A DNA stretch of 64,000 nucleotides from Mucilaginibacter saanensis (GTDB lineage: Bacteria; Bacteroidota; Bacteroidia; Sphingobacteriales; Sphingobacteriaceae). Under the pieces are notes generated by a model. It saw only the letters and a list, made by a program, of their open reading frames with translations, was not told the origin of the DNA and did no database searches. The position numbers were made by a program, and so were the translations under genes. Positions 1-8,700 of this stretch are shown here, piece by piece. The DNA is taken from positions 806,001-870,000 of the forward strand of contig NZ_JACHBZ010000001.1 in NCBI RefSeq assembly GCF_014200575.1, read 5' to 3'. Within the stretch, counting starts at the first letter, position 1. Every line of letters begins with the position of its first letter.

Positions 1-1
1 T

Positions 2-790
2 GCAGCTAACGCCCGTATAATGCAAGGTGCCTTTAAATGGAACGTTTCGGCAAACATTACTTTTAACAGAAACAAGGTGTTAAGTCTTGATGGGGGCATA
101 ACCAACGAACGTTTTATTACCAATACCACGCTATTAAAGGTAGGCGAGCCGCTCGGCGTTTTTAAAACCTATGTTTTTGATGGAATAAATCAAACCGGGG
201 AAACTATTTTACCAGGTTATGATGGCCGTACCGGCGGATACAAAGTAAAAGACATTAACGGCGATGGGGTAATAACTGCGGCCGACCAGGTTATTACCGG
301 TAATCCAAACCCTGATTTTTTCTATGGGCTTTCGACAAACTTCAGTTATAAAAAGTTTGATTTAAGTGCGTTCTTTTCGGGAACCTATGGTAACCAGATC
401 TATAATGCCAGCAGGCTTTCCTTTGAGATGCCTTTGGGACAACGGAACATGTTTGCCGGGCTGGTTAACCGGTGGTCGCCAACTAACCCGAGTAATGAAT
501 ATGTAAGTGGCTCTCAGGGTGGGCGCTTACAGATCACCGATCACGATATTGAAAATGGATCTTATCTGCGTTGTAAAAATATAACCCTCGGATACACACT
601 CCCCCCAATAAAGGGCATCAAACAACTGCGTATTTATATAAGTGGAAATAATCTGTTTACCCTAACTAAATACAGTGGCTTTGATCCTGAGGTAAATACT
701 TATGCCGGTTCTAACACAGTAACCGGTGTCGATAATCTGGTTTATCCGCAAGCCAGATCATTTCTTGGCGGTATTCAACTTACTTTTTAA
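2..790 (+). CDS. SusC/RagA-type TonB-linked outer membrane transporter, C-terminal part
   Basis: This is the C-terminal 262 residues of a SusC-family transporter whose start lies left of the window; the frame is open from base 2. SusC proteins form the TonB-energised outer-membrane barrel that imports glycans captured by a SusD lipoprotein. The visible part is typical of the barrel end: FKWNVSANITFNRNKVLSL near the left edge, a DINGDGVIT calcium-loop-like segment, the NPNPDFFYGLSTNFSYKKFDLS strand pair, NITLGYTLP, and a terminal strand ending GGIQLTF with an aromatic last residue, the usual signal for insertion into the outer membrane. A SusD gene follows 16 bases downstream. The substrate cannot be read from this fragment. 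Confidence 0.95.
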   Translation, partial: AANARIMQGAFKWNVSANITFNRNKVLSLDGGITNERFITNTTLLKVGEPLGVFKTYVFDGINQTGETILPGYDGRTGGYKVKDINGDGVITAADQVITGNPNPDFFYGLSTNFSYKKFDLSAFFSGTYGNQIYNASRLSFEMPLGQRNMFAGLVNRWSPTNPSNEYVSGSQGGRLQITDHDIENGSYLRCKNITLGYTLPPIKGIKQLRIYISGNNLFTLTKYSGFDPEVNTYAGSNTVTGVDNLVYPQARSFLGGIQLTF

Positions 791-806
791 CCTGAATCAT
801 AATTAT

Positions 807-2291
807 ATGAAAACAATATATAACTCCGCTTTATTAATAGTTTTAGTTTTTGTGTTGCATTCCTGCAAGCTGGATGAGCATGTTTATTCGTCGGCTTATA
901 GCGAAACCTTTTATAAAACAGCTTCTGATGCCGAAAAAGCTATTATAGCCGTGTATGGGCCGCTTGCGGACATGTATGCCGGACCTGCCGCCACAATAGT
1001 GGCCGATTTCAGCGATGACCAAACCTATCCACGGGGAGTGGTTGGCAGAAACACGCTGACATTGTTCAGTTACGATCCATTTTTTACCGCCCAACGCAGT
1101 ATTGGCCGTCTGAATGAATCGCCGCAGCAAATCTGGACTTCCTCTTACAGTGGTATTGAAAAGGCCAATTGGGTAATAGCTAAAGTACCAGGAGCAGATA
1201 TGGATGCGGCCCGAAAAAAACAGATCATTGGCGAAGCGTATTTTTTGCGTGCCTTTTACCATTGGATGGTTACAAAAAACTTCGGAGATGCTCCTGTAAA
1301 AATTAAGCCCAGCATTACGCTTGAAGACGCATATGTAGCTAAAAGTGCTAAAGCCGATATTTACAAACAAATTTACAGTGACCTTGACCAGGCAGCTGCA
1401 GCAGGTTTACCATCGTACCCGGCAGTAGATAAGGGAAGACCTGCAAAGGAAGTGGTGGATGCTTTGTATGCGAAAGCTGCCTTGTATAATGAAGACTGGG
1501 CAAAAGCCCTCCAAAAGGCGCAGGCGGTTATTACTTCAGGTAAATATGCTTTAATGCCCGACGTTAGGGATGTTTACAAGTATGACAAAGAAGATGCTGC
1601 CCGTGTGGAGAATATGTTTGCTTTTGAAGCCGACCCTATTTCTCCGGGTAAACAGCACCAGCTTACCGGCTTATGCGGTCCTCCGGGGAGCGCCGGACCC
1701 GAATATGGCCGCACTACTTTTGGTTCGATGTTCGCCTACCAGGCTTTTTTTAATTCATTTAATCCGGCAGATAAAAGACGTTTGTTACTGGATACGGTTT
1801 ATGTGGATAAAAGCGGAAAAACCGTAGCACAAAAAAATATTACGCCTATTACAACTGATGGGGTTTTGATCAAAAAATATCAGGATCCGATATCAACTAT
1901 CGGTGTCATTCCCAACATACCGATCTTACGTTTGGCTGATATGTACCTTATAGCTGCCGAAGCGGAGGCCCATCTGAACGGCGCCAGTATTACCGCATAT
2001 GGTTATATTAATGTAATTCGCAATCGTGCGGGCTTACCCAATCTTACAGCGGGTTTGGGCAAGGATGCATTCATCGATGCCGTTTTGCAAGAGCGGGCCT
2101 GGGAGTTTTTTGCCGAAGGCGACCGCTGGTATGACCTTACCCGTACCGGGAAATTTCTGACTGTAATTCCAAAAGCCGTAAACAGCGTTTATCCGGTGCG
2201 TACTGTTTTGGCTAAACATAAATATTTTCCAATACCGCAGGATGAAATAAATGCTAATCCTAAATTAGTACAGAATCCCGATTGGAAATAA
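807..2291 (+). CDS. SusD/RagB-family glycan-binding lipoprotein
   Basis: A 494-residue SusD-type surface lipoprotein that would lie as a lid on the SusC barrel encoded just before it. The chosen ATG gives MKTIYNSALLIVLVFVLHSC, a lipoprotein signal peptide with the lipidated cysteine at residue 20; longer in-frame starts upstream would bury the signal in the end of susC. Family marks include the early YKTASDAEKAIIAVY helix, IIGEAYFLRAFYHWMVTKNFGD, the RLADMYLIAAEAEAHLNG segment, IRNRAGLP, and the C-terminal ERAWEFFAEGDRWYDLTRTG block, followed by FPIPQDEINANPKLVQNPDW. The length is normal for the family. Its stop overlaps the proposed start of the next gene by one base (TAATG). Confidence 0.96.
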   Translation: MKTIYNSALLIVLVFVLHSCKLDEHVYSSAYSETFYKTASDAEKAIIAVYGPLADMYAGPAATIVADFSDDQTYPRGVVGRNTLTLFSYDPFFTAQRSIGRLNESPQQIWTSSYSGIEKANWVIAKVPGADMDAARKKQIIGEAYFLRAFYHWMVTKNFGDAPVKIKPSITLEDAYVAKSAKADIYKQIYSDLDQAAAAGLPSYPAVDKGRPAKEVVDALYAKAALYNEDWAKALQKAQAVITSGKYALMPDVRDVYKYDKEDAARVENMFAFEADPISPGKQHQLTGLCGPPGSAGPEYGRTTFGSMFAYQAFFNSFNPADKRRLLLDTVYVDKSGKTVAQKNITPITTDGVLIKKYQDPISTIGVIPNIPILRLADMYLIAAEAEAHLNGASITAYGYINVIRNRAGLPNLTAGLGKDAFIDAVLQERAWEFFAEGDRWYDLTRTGKFLTVIPKAVNSVYPVRTVLAKHKYFPIPQDEINANPKLVQNPDWK

Positions 2292-4870
2292 TGAAAATCC
2301 ACACCATGAAACATAAAATATTGATTTTAGGGTTGATGATGATCTGTGCGTGTGCCCGGGCGCAATCAAATCTGACCCTGGCCAATGATCACATCCGCAT
2401 GACATGGGAAAAAAGTGAAAAGGGATGGATATTGAATTATTTTGCAGTGAATAAAAAAGGAAAATGGGAAAGTTTAAAAGATCTTTCGGGCGAGAATACA
2501 CTTTTGTATTCGGCGCAAAAGCCTAACCCCGATGCTGCACGAACCTTTGAGAAAAGTACTGGCGGTATATTCCCTGAGGCCAACTATTATTATCAGCAAA
2601 AACAATGGGCAGAGAGTACGAATGCTGTTTCGCTCAATACCGCAGGGCAAGCTATTTACTTTTATTTTCAATCGGCAAAGCAACTGGCTAAAAATCATAT
2701 TCGTTTTCAATCAGAAACAGCGCAGGCAACTGTAATAAGTGATTTTGTATTGGATGAGCGCTTTGCAGGTGATATAAAAGTGACCCAGCATATCAAATCT
2801 AAAACCGATGGATACTATTCGCTGGCTACGCCAACGTTGCTTTCTGTGCCCGAAAATCAACTGATGTGGGCTACTGTTCCAGGCTATTTTCAAGGGAGCG
2901 CGATTCAAAAAGACTTTATAAAGGCCTACGCTTACGGAATGGGTGTTCCAGAGCCGCCAGTTGTATACAGGGAGCGTTGTGCCAGTACATTATGCCCGTT
3001 GGTATCGGCCAGAAACGGCATTACTATATCTGTTATTCCTGACCCGGGTTTGGCGCGTGACCCCTGGGCTAAAGATTCCATCACTCAAACCAATTGGTTC
3101 ATTGGTCTATCGCATAAAAACCGTAAAGCTCAGCTGTCGCCAACACTGTATTATCCTGTTTTGGGGGAGGAGAAGTCCTTCATGAAAAAGGGGGATACGC
3201 TTTCATACGGGTACCGCTATAGTTTTACCGATGGCGGGTGGTTTAGGGCAATCAATCACGCTGTATATGATGTGTACCGTTTTAAAGAGTCGCTGGCGCT
3301 GCGTCAAAGCAAACAATCACTGACTAACAGGGTAGAGAGAATGCATCATTATCTCACTGATCCGGTTACTTCAATGTGGCATATTGAGGATTACAAAGGG
3401 AAAAAAATTGGAGCGCAATCGTATATGGCGGGTGTGGTAGGGTCTGACAAAGACGCCATGAAAAATGCGGATTATGGCGCTATGTGGTATCTGGCAAATT
3501 CAACAAATGATACTTTACTGAAAAAGAATGTACTGCCGTATGCGCTCAACTTTAAGCTGGCACAGCAAATAGATACCGGATTTTTTGAAGGAGCGGTGCA
3601 AGGCCAGTATTATCTGGCTAAACCTAAAAAATTTGTGGAGGAGTGGGGAAAAATAGTTGAACCCATAGCGGTAACTTATTATACAATGCTTGACATCGGT
3701 AATATGCTGTTGTTTGAACCTGGAAATACACAGCTTAAAGCCGACCTGAAGAAAGGCGCTGAGTTTTTACAGAAAACACAAAAGGCAGATGGAGGCTGGG
3801 AGGTGGCCTATGATCACGCTACACAGAAAGAGATTTTTAGAGATATCCCGGATGTTCGTCCTACATTTTATGGTTTGATTGTGGCGTATCGGATAACAAA
3901 AGAGCCCAAATATCTGGCAGCTGCCAAAAAGGGGGCAGATTGGTTTTTGAAAAACGCGGTAGAAAAAGGTTTTTATTTAGGTGTTTGCGGCGATACCCGC
4001 TATGCGCCTGATTTTGCCACCGGCCAATCGGCACAGGCACTGCTTGATCTTTTTGACCTCACAAAGGAGGTAAAATACAGAAATGCAGCCATTGATGTGG
4101 CAAAAATATATGTCAATTCTATTTACACACATCCCATTGCAAGTACTAAAATTAAAACGGTAAACGGTGTTGAGCGCCAGGATTGGGAAATTGCTCAATC
4201 TGGTTTAAGTTTTGAGCATGGCGGTATTTTGGGTTCTGCAAACCGGAATGGACCAATCCAGTTGTGTAGCCATGCCGGTTTTTTCATTCGCATGTTTCAG
4301 TTAACCAAGGAACCTATTTTTGCCGATATGGCCCGTGCCGGAGCTCTCGGACGGGATGCCTTTGTAAATCAGCAAACCAGTGTTGCTTCCTATTATTGGC
4401 GAAATATGAATGAAGGTGCCGGTCCGTATCCACACCACGCCTGGTGGCAGATTGGTTGGATCACAGATTACCTGATGGCCGAAGCTGAAATGCGTTCTGA
4501 TGGGGAAGTGGTCTTTCCGCGAGGTTTTATAACGCCAAAAGTAGGCCCGCATCAAACTTATGGTTTTGCGGCCGGTACAGTATATGGTGACAAGGCCTCA
4601 TTAATGATTACCGATGGTGCAGTAAAACCCAGTGAACCGGTGATTGATTATATTGTAGCTAAGTCACAAAAGAAGAATTGCTATTATGTTGTGTTGCTGA
4701 ATGACAGGGTTCAACAAACTACATTTACCCTTACGCTTGATCCTGAAAAGTGGAAAAAGGGCAGTGCCATAAAATCGGTAAAATCTTTAAAAAACGGAAA
4801 GATGATCGATGTGAGAAATATGGAGTTACCCGGTTTTGGGCTGGAGGTATTGGTCGTTGAATTGAACTGA
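2291..4870 (+). CDS. Secreted alpha/alpha-toroid carbohydrate-active protein (putative glycosidase or lyase)
   Basis: An 859-residue exported protein. The start at 2291 overlaps the SusD stop; an ATG at 2306 gives a cleaner signal peptide (MKHKILILGLMMICACARAQ) and is equally possible. The N-terminal third is beta-rich and resembles the sandwich domains preceding toroid glycosidases. Residues of roughly 330-720 contain repeated helical pairs with aromatic and Gly motifs (QKADGGWEVAYDH, RPTFYGLIVAYRITKEPKY, GFYLGVCGDTRYAPDFATGQSA, GPYPHHAWWQIGWITDYLM), as in six-hairpin toroid enzymes. The last 120 residues form another beta domain. Its position between SusD and a sugar symporter suggests it acts on the PUL glycan in the periplasm or at the surface. 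I cannot assign a CAZy family or catalytic residues with confidence. Confidence 0.7.
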   Translation: MKIHTMKHKILILGLMMICACARAQSNLTLANDHIRMTWEKSEKGWILNYFAVNKKGKWESLKDLSGENTLLYSAQKPNPDAARTFEKSTGGIFPEANYYYQQKQWAESTNAVSLNTAGQAIYFYFQSAKQLAKNHIRFQSETAQATVISDFVLDERFAGDIKVTQHIKSKTDGYYSLATPTLLSVPENQLMWATVPGYFQGSAIQKDFIKAYAYGMGVPEPPVVYRERCASTLCPLVSARNGITISVIPDPGLARDPWAKDSITQTNWFIGLSHKNRKAQLSPTLYYPVLGEEKSFMKKGDTLSYGYRYSFTDGGWFRAINHAVYDVYRFKESLALRQSKQSLTNRVERMHHYLTDPVTSMWHIEDYKGKKIGAQSYMAGVVGSDKDAMKNADYGAMWYLANSTNDTLLKKNVLPYALNFKLAQQIDTGFFEGAVQGQYYLAKPKKFVEEWGKIVEPIAVTYYTMLDIGNMLLFEPGNTQLKADLKKGAEFLQKTQKADGGWEVAYDHATQKEIFRDIPDVRPTFYGLIVAYRITKEPKYLAAAKKGADWFLKNAVEKGFYLGVCGDTRYAPDFATGQSAQALLDLFDLTKEVKYRNAAIDVAKIYVNSIYTHPIASTKIKTVNGVERQDWEIAQSGLSFEHGGILGSANRNGPIQLCSHAGFFIRMFQLTKEPIFADMARAGALGRDAFVNQQTSVASYYWRNMNEGAGPYPHHAWWQIGWITDYLMAEAEMRSDGEVVFPRGFITPKVGPHQTYGFAAGTVYGDKASLMITDGAVKPSEPVIDYIVAKSQKKNCYYVVLLNDRVQQTTFTLTLDPEKWKKGSAIKSVKSLKNGKMIDVRNMELPGFGLEVLVVELN

Positions 4871-4920
4871 AAAAAAGAAAATATTATCAAATTTCAATAG
4901 AAATTATCAACAAAAACAGC

Positions 4921-6633
4921 ATGCATTCCATCATAGATACTGCGGTTATATTCATCTTTTCGGCATTTGTGCTGACAATTGGTTTGCTTTTTGCCAGAAC
5001 CGGCAGAAACCTGAAATCTTTTTTCGCTGGTGGCGAAGCTGTCCCGTGGTTCATCGGCGGCTTATCACTGTTCATGTCATTCTTCTCGGCAGGTACTTTT
5101 GTGGCCTGGGGTTCCATTGCTTACAAACAGGGATGGGTGGCTGTCACCATTCAATGGACAATGTGTATAGGTGCGTTGGTCACTGCTTTATTCCTCGCTC
5201 CAAAATGGAAGGCTACAGGTAACCTTACAGCTGCCGAATTTATCCGTGCCCGCCTCGGCGAAAAGGTGCAGAAGACTTATATCGGCATATTTACGCTGGT
5301 TTCTGTATTTATTAAAGGTTCGGTATTGTATCCGGTTGCCAAACTGGTGAGTGTTTCGCTTGGGTTTCCGTTAATTGAATCAACCATTGTACTTGGTGTT
5401 TTTATGATAGCCTATACCGCTATTGGCGGGCTTTGGGCGGTTATGGTGACCGATATTCTGCAATTTGTTATCCTTACTGCTGCGGTGTTTATTTTATTGC
5501 CGCTTTCCCTTGACCGGGCAGGTGGTTTCAACCGGTTTATCCAGCATGTTCCACCAGATTTTTTTCAACCGATTAGCGGAGAGTACACACTTGGCTTTGT
5601 GCTGGCTTTTGTATTGTATCACATTTGTTATATCGGGGGTAACTGGACTTTTGTTCAGCGTTATACCAGTGTTGACAGCCCCAAATCGGCCAGGAAGGTG
5701 GCTTACCTGTTTGCAGCACTTTATTTGATATGCCCGATGATCTGGATGCTCCCGCCGATGATCTATCAGTCAATTAATCCCGCCCTAACTGGCATTGATA
5801 CAGAAAATGCTTATCTCATGGTCTGCAAACTTGTGCTTCCGCCGGGTTTACTGGGGCTTATGCTTACCGGAATGTATTTTTCTACATCGGCAAGTGCTAA
5901 TACCACGCTTAATGTAGTATCAGCCGTTTTTACCAATGATATTTATAAGGGCTTTATTAACCCGGCCGCATCAGATAAAAAACTGATCAGTGTTGCCCGG
6001 TTTTCTTCCTGGGGTTTTGGTTTAGGTATGATTATCATTGCCCTTCTGGTACCGGCAGCCGGCGGCATTGTGGAAGTAGTACTGAGTATTTCAGCTATTT
6101 CAGGTGGCCCTTTGCTTGCTCCTCCATTATGGGCTTTGTTTTCTAAACGGATCAATGGAAAAACTACCTTTTGGATCACATTGATAGGGCTTACCGTGAA
6201 CCTGTACTTCAAAGTGCTTTCGCCTTTAGTTTTTGGTATAAAATTAAGCCGTGCTGCAGAAACCATTATCGGAATTGGTTTGCCGCTGGTCTTGCTTACA
6301 GCCTATGAGTTGTATGCCCGTTACAAAGGGTTTATTGCACCAGAATATGAAGATTATCTTAAGCGGAAGACAATCAAAAAAGCAGAAGCGCTCATATTGG
6401 AAGAGGCTGTTGAAATAAAACGGCAGAATAAATTCGGGCTGCAAGTGATTGCCGGTGCGCTGATTTTTGTTGCGGCTATGTTGCTTGCACTTAGCCTGTT
6501 TACTGTTTCGGGATCGGTAATTACCGCTGCTATAGGAATAATTGTACTTTTAAGTGCGGTTATTCCATGGCGGGCTTCCCAAAAAGTTTTTATTTTATCA
6601 GAAACAGCACCTGTACAAACATTGGAAGATTAA
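4921..6633 (+). CDS. Sodium:solute symporter (SSS) family inner-membrane transporter
   Basis: A 570-residue polytopic membrane protein of the SSS family, which couples sodium entry to uptake of sugars, uronates, sialic acids or similar solutes. Seen: a first membrane helix at the N terminus, the linker RTGRNLKSFFAGGEAVPWFIGGLSLFMSFFSAGTFVAWGS, which is the conserved family opening, then about a dozen further hydrophobic segments and a C-terminal pair after a charged loop (residues 480-510). Within a PUL it is the expected inner-membrane importer for the mono- or oligosaccharides released by the neighbouring enzymes. The next gene starts 8 bases after its stop, so the two are probably co-transcribed. 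The substrate is unknown. Confidence 0.93.
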   Translation: MHSIIDTAVIFIFSAFVLTIGLLFARTGRNLKSFFAGGEAVPWFIGGLSLFMSFFSAGTFVAWGSIAYKQGWVAVTIQWTMCIGALVTALFLAPKWKATGNLTAAEFIRARLGEKVQKTYIGIFTLVSVFIKGSVLYPVAKLVSVSLGFPLIESTIVLGVFMIAYTAIGGLWAVMVTDILQFVILTAAVFILLPLSLDRAGGFNRFIQHVPPDFFQPISGEYTLGFVLAFVLYHICYIGGNWTFVQRYTSVDSPKSARKVAYLFAALYLICPMIWMLPPMIYQSINPALTGIDTENAYLMVCKLVLPPGLLGLMLTGMYFSTSASANTTLNVVSAVFTNDIYKGFINPAASDKKLISVARFSSWGFGLGMIIIALLVPAAGGIVEVVLSISAISGGPLLAPPLWALFSKRINGKTTFWITLIGLTVNLYFKVLSPLVFGIKLSRAAETIIGIGLPLVLLTAYELYARYKGFIAPEYEDYLKRKTIKKAEALILEEAVEIKRQNKFGLQVIAGALIFVAAMLLALSLFTVSGSVITAAIGIIVLLSAVIPWRASQKVFILSETAPVQTLED

Positions 6634-6641
6634 ACAGAACC

Positions 6642-8687
6642 ATGAAACATATACGCAAAATAACCCTACTGTTTTTTTTACTCATTGGAGGGTATCAAAC
6701 TTTGCTGGCTCAGTACACCATTGGTGACTCCGATGCTATTCCGCTTAATGGGAGCTGGTCTTTTGCTATGGATCCCCGGAAAATAGGTGCGGGAAAGGGT
6801 TGGTTCAATGAAAGTTTTGATACACGGCGCTGGGATGAGGTTACCGTTCCGCATTGTTTCTCGAGCGATCTGCGCTATCAGTTTTATACCGGTACGGTGT
6901 GGTATAAACGGAGTTTTCCGTGGAGAAAACAAATAGGGAAAAGAGTTATCCTGCATTTCGATGCCGTATATTATGCCTCAACCATTTGGCTAAACAATAA
7001 AAAAATAGGAAGTCATGAAGGTGGATATACGCCATTTACTTTTGATATAACTGACTTTCTGCAATCAGGCAAAAATACGATATCGATTTCGGTAGATAAT
7101 GACACCTGGCAAACCGGCAGTATACCGGGAGCAAAGGATAATGGCTTTGCCAATGATCCATTTATGGGCTGGATCAATTACGGAGGAATCACCCGTCCCG
7201 TTTATTTAACGGTAAAACCGGAAGTATATCTGGAAAATCTCAAGATCGATGCCGTTCCCGACCTGGATAAAGGAACAGCAAAATTAATTGCAAAAGCTTT
7301 TATCAGGAATGCATCAGGGAAGGATACATGGGTTAATCCCACGGTTATTGTTAGCTATCATGATCAATCTTTAAAACTCAGCTGGAACAGGCAGAAAAAG
7401 AGTATACCGGCTTCTCAAAGTGTAGTATGGCAAGCTGAAACGGTTATTAAGGCCTCAGATGTAAAACTCTGGAGTATTGATGAACCTAATCTTTATCAGA
7501 TAAAAGGCATTATTCCGGGCGATACTATATCAAACCATTTTGGTATACGAAAAGTGGAGGTACGTAATATGCAGCTTTTGTTAAACGGAGAGCCTGTAAG
7601 GATGGCGGGGGCAAACCGGGTGGTGGATTATCCCGGGCTGGGATCACTTGAACCTGATTGGCTTATTGAAAAGGATTTTCGGTTAATGAAAGAGGCTGGA
7701 ATGGTATTTCATCGGTTAACTCATTACACGCCGGCAGAGCATTTTTATGAACTGGCTGATCAATACGGTATGCTGATTATTGCCGAGCCGGGTAACTGGC
7801 AGTTAACACCCAGCCAGATGGAAAATGATACCATTCGCACAAAATTTAAACAACAGTTCACGGAAATGATGCAGCGCGACTGGAACCACCCAAGTGTAGT
7901 GGCATATAGCGTAGGGAATGAATACATGTCAGATGAGCCCGCAGGCCAACGCTGGACAAAAGATATGATCGCATTTGGCAGATTGATGGATCCTGGACGA
8001 CTTTTCACCTTTGTGAGCATGAGGCTAAACGCATTGCCGAAAAAACCAGAGGACGAAGCATCCCAATACAGTGATTTTGTATGCACAAATACCTATGGTA
8101 ATCATGTAAAAGTGCTGGATAATATTCATAGACTTTATCCTGATAAACCCGTTTTGATTAGCGAATGGGGAACAAGGGCCGATGAGCCATCAGAAGATGG
8201 GCAAATAAAAAACATAGAAGAAGTAGTGGCCGAGATCAGGAAGAGGCCATACGTGATGGGCGCTTCCTGGTGGACCTTTAATGATTATCAGAGCCGATAC
8301 GAAGGCACTAATCCAAATGGTTACCGTCCCTGGGGATTGGTGAGTCCTGACCGTATACCCAAACCGGCATATAAAACCTACCGTAAGGAAATGGCCTTGC
8401 TTACGCTTAAGAAAGTGGGCTGGCAGCCGGGCGATAATGGTCGTCATCGGCTTATCCTGAAGGTGAGCGCACGTGCGGATTTTCCATCTTATAATGTGAA
8501 AAATTATATCCTGAAAACGATTCAGGGTAGCCAGAAAATCCCTGAGTTAAAACCAGGAACATCGGTTGAAATAGGTATTCCGGTGACAGGGTTTGATCAT
8601 ACGCTTTCTGTACAGGTGGTAACGCCTACCGGATTTGCGGTGAGTGAGCAGAATTTTGAATTGACAGAAGAAAAGTCAAAAAATTAA
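6642..8687 (+). CDS. Glycoside hydrolase family 2 enzyme (beta-galactosidase/beta-glucuronidase type)
   Basis: A 681-residue secreted GH2 protein. The ATG at 6642 gives a signal peptide ending near GGYQTLLAQ; the longer frame starting inside the symporter gene is rejected. Domain order is the GH2 jelly-roll sugar-binding domain (about 30-210, with YTGTVWYKRSF and FDAVYYASTIWLNNKKIGSHEGGY), an Ig-like domain (210-320), and the TIM barrel. The general acid/base is Glu427 in SVGNEYMS and the nucleophile is Glu508 in LISEWGTRADE, as in beta-glucuronidases and beta-galactosidases. It hydrolyses terminal beta-glycosides by a retaining mechanism. SEWG resembles the SEYG of glucuronidases, but the substrate is not fixed. 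It lies between the symporter and the FAD oxidoreductase on the same strand. Confidence 0.92.
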   Translation: MKHIRKITLLFFLLIGGYQTLLAQYTIGDSDAIPLNGSWSFAMDPRKIGAGKGWFNESFDTRRWDEVTVPHCFSSDLRYQFYTGTVWYKRSFPWRKQIGKRVILHFDAVYYASTIWLNNKKIGSHEGGYTPFTFDITDFLQSGKNTISISVDNDTWQTGSIPGAKDNGFANDPFMGWINYGGITRPVYLTVKPEVYLENLKIDAVPDLDKGTAKLIAKAFIRNASGKDTWVNPTVIVSYHDQSLKLSWNRQKKSIPASQSVVWQAETVIKASDVKLWSIDEPNLYQIKGIIPGDTISNHFGIRKVEVRNMQLLLNGEPVRMAGANRVVDYPGLGSLEPDWLIEKDFRLMKEAGMVFHRLTHYTPAEHFYELADQYGMLIIAEPGNWQLTPSQMENDTIRTKFKQQFTEMMQRDWNHPSVVAYSVGNEYMSDEPAGQRWTKDMIAFGRLMDPGRLFTFVSMRLNALPKKPEDEASQYSDFVCTNTYGNHVKVLDNIHRLYPDKPVLISEWGTRADEPSEDGQIKNIEEVVAEIRKRPYVMGASWWTFNDYQSRYEGTNPNGYRPWGLVSPDRIPKPAYKTYRKEMALLTLKKVGWQPGDNGRHRLILKVSARADFPSYNVKNYILKTIQGSQKIPELKPGTSVEIGIPVTGFDHTLSVQVVTPTGFAVSEQNFELTEEKSKN

Positions 8688-8700
8688 TACGTATTGATTT

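Noticed and set aside
843..1370. 175-codon minus-strand frame inside the first susD
   Set aside because: The opposite strand encodes a clear SusD protein with full family motifs; the antisense frame has none.
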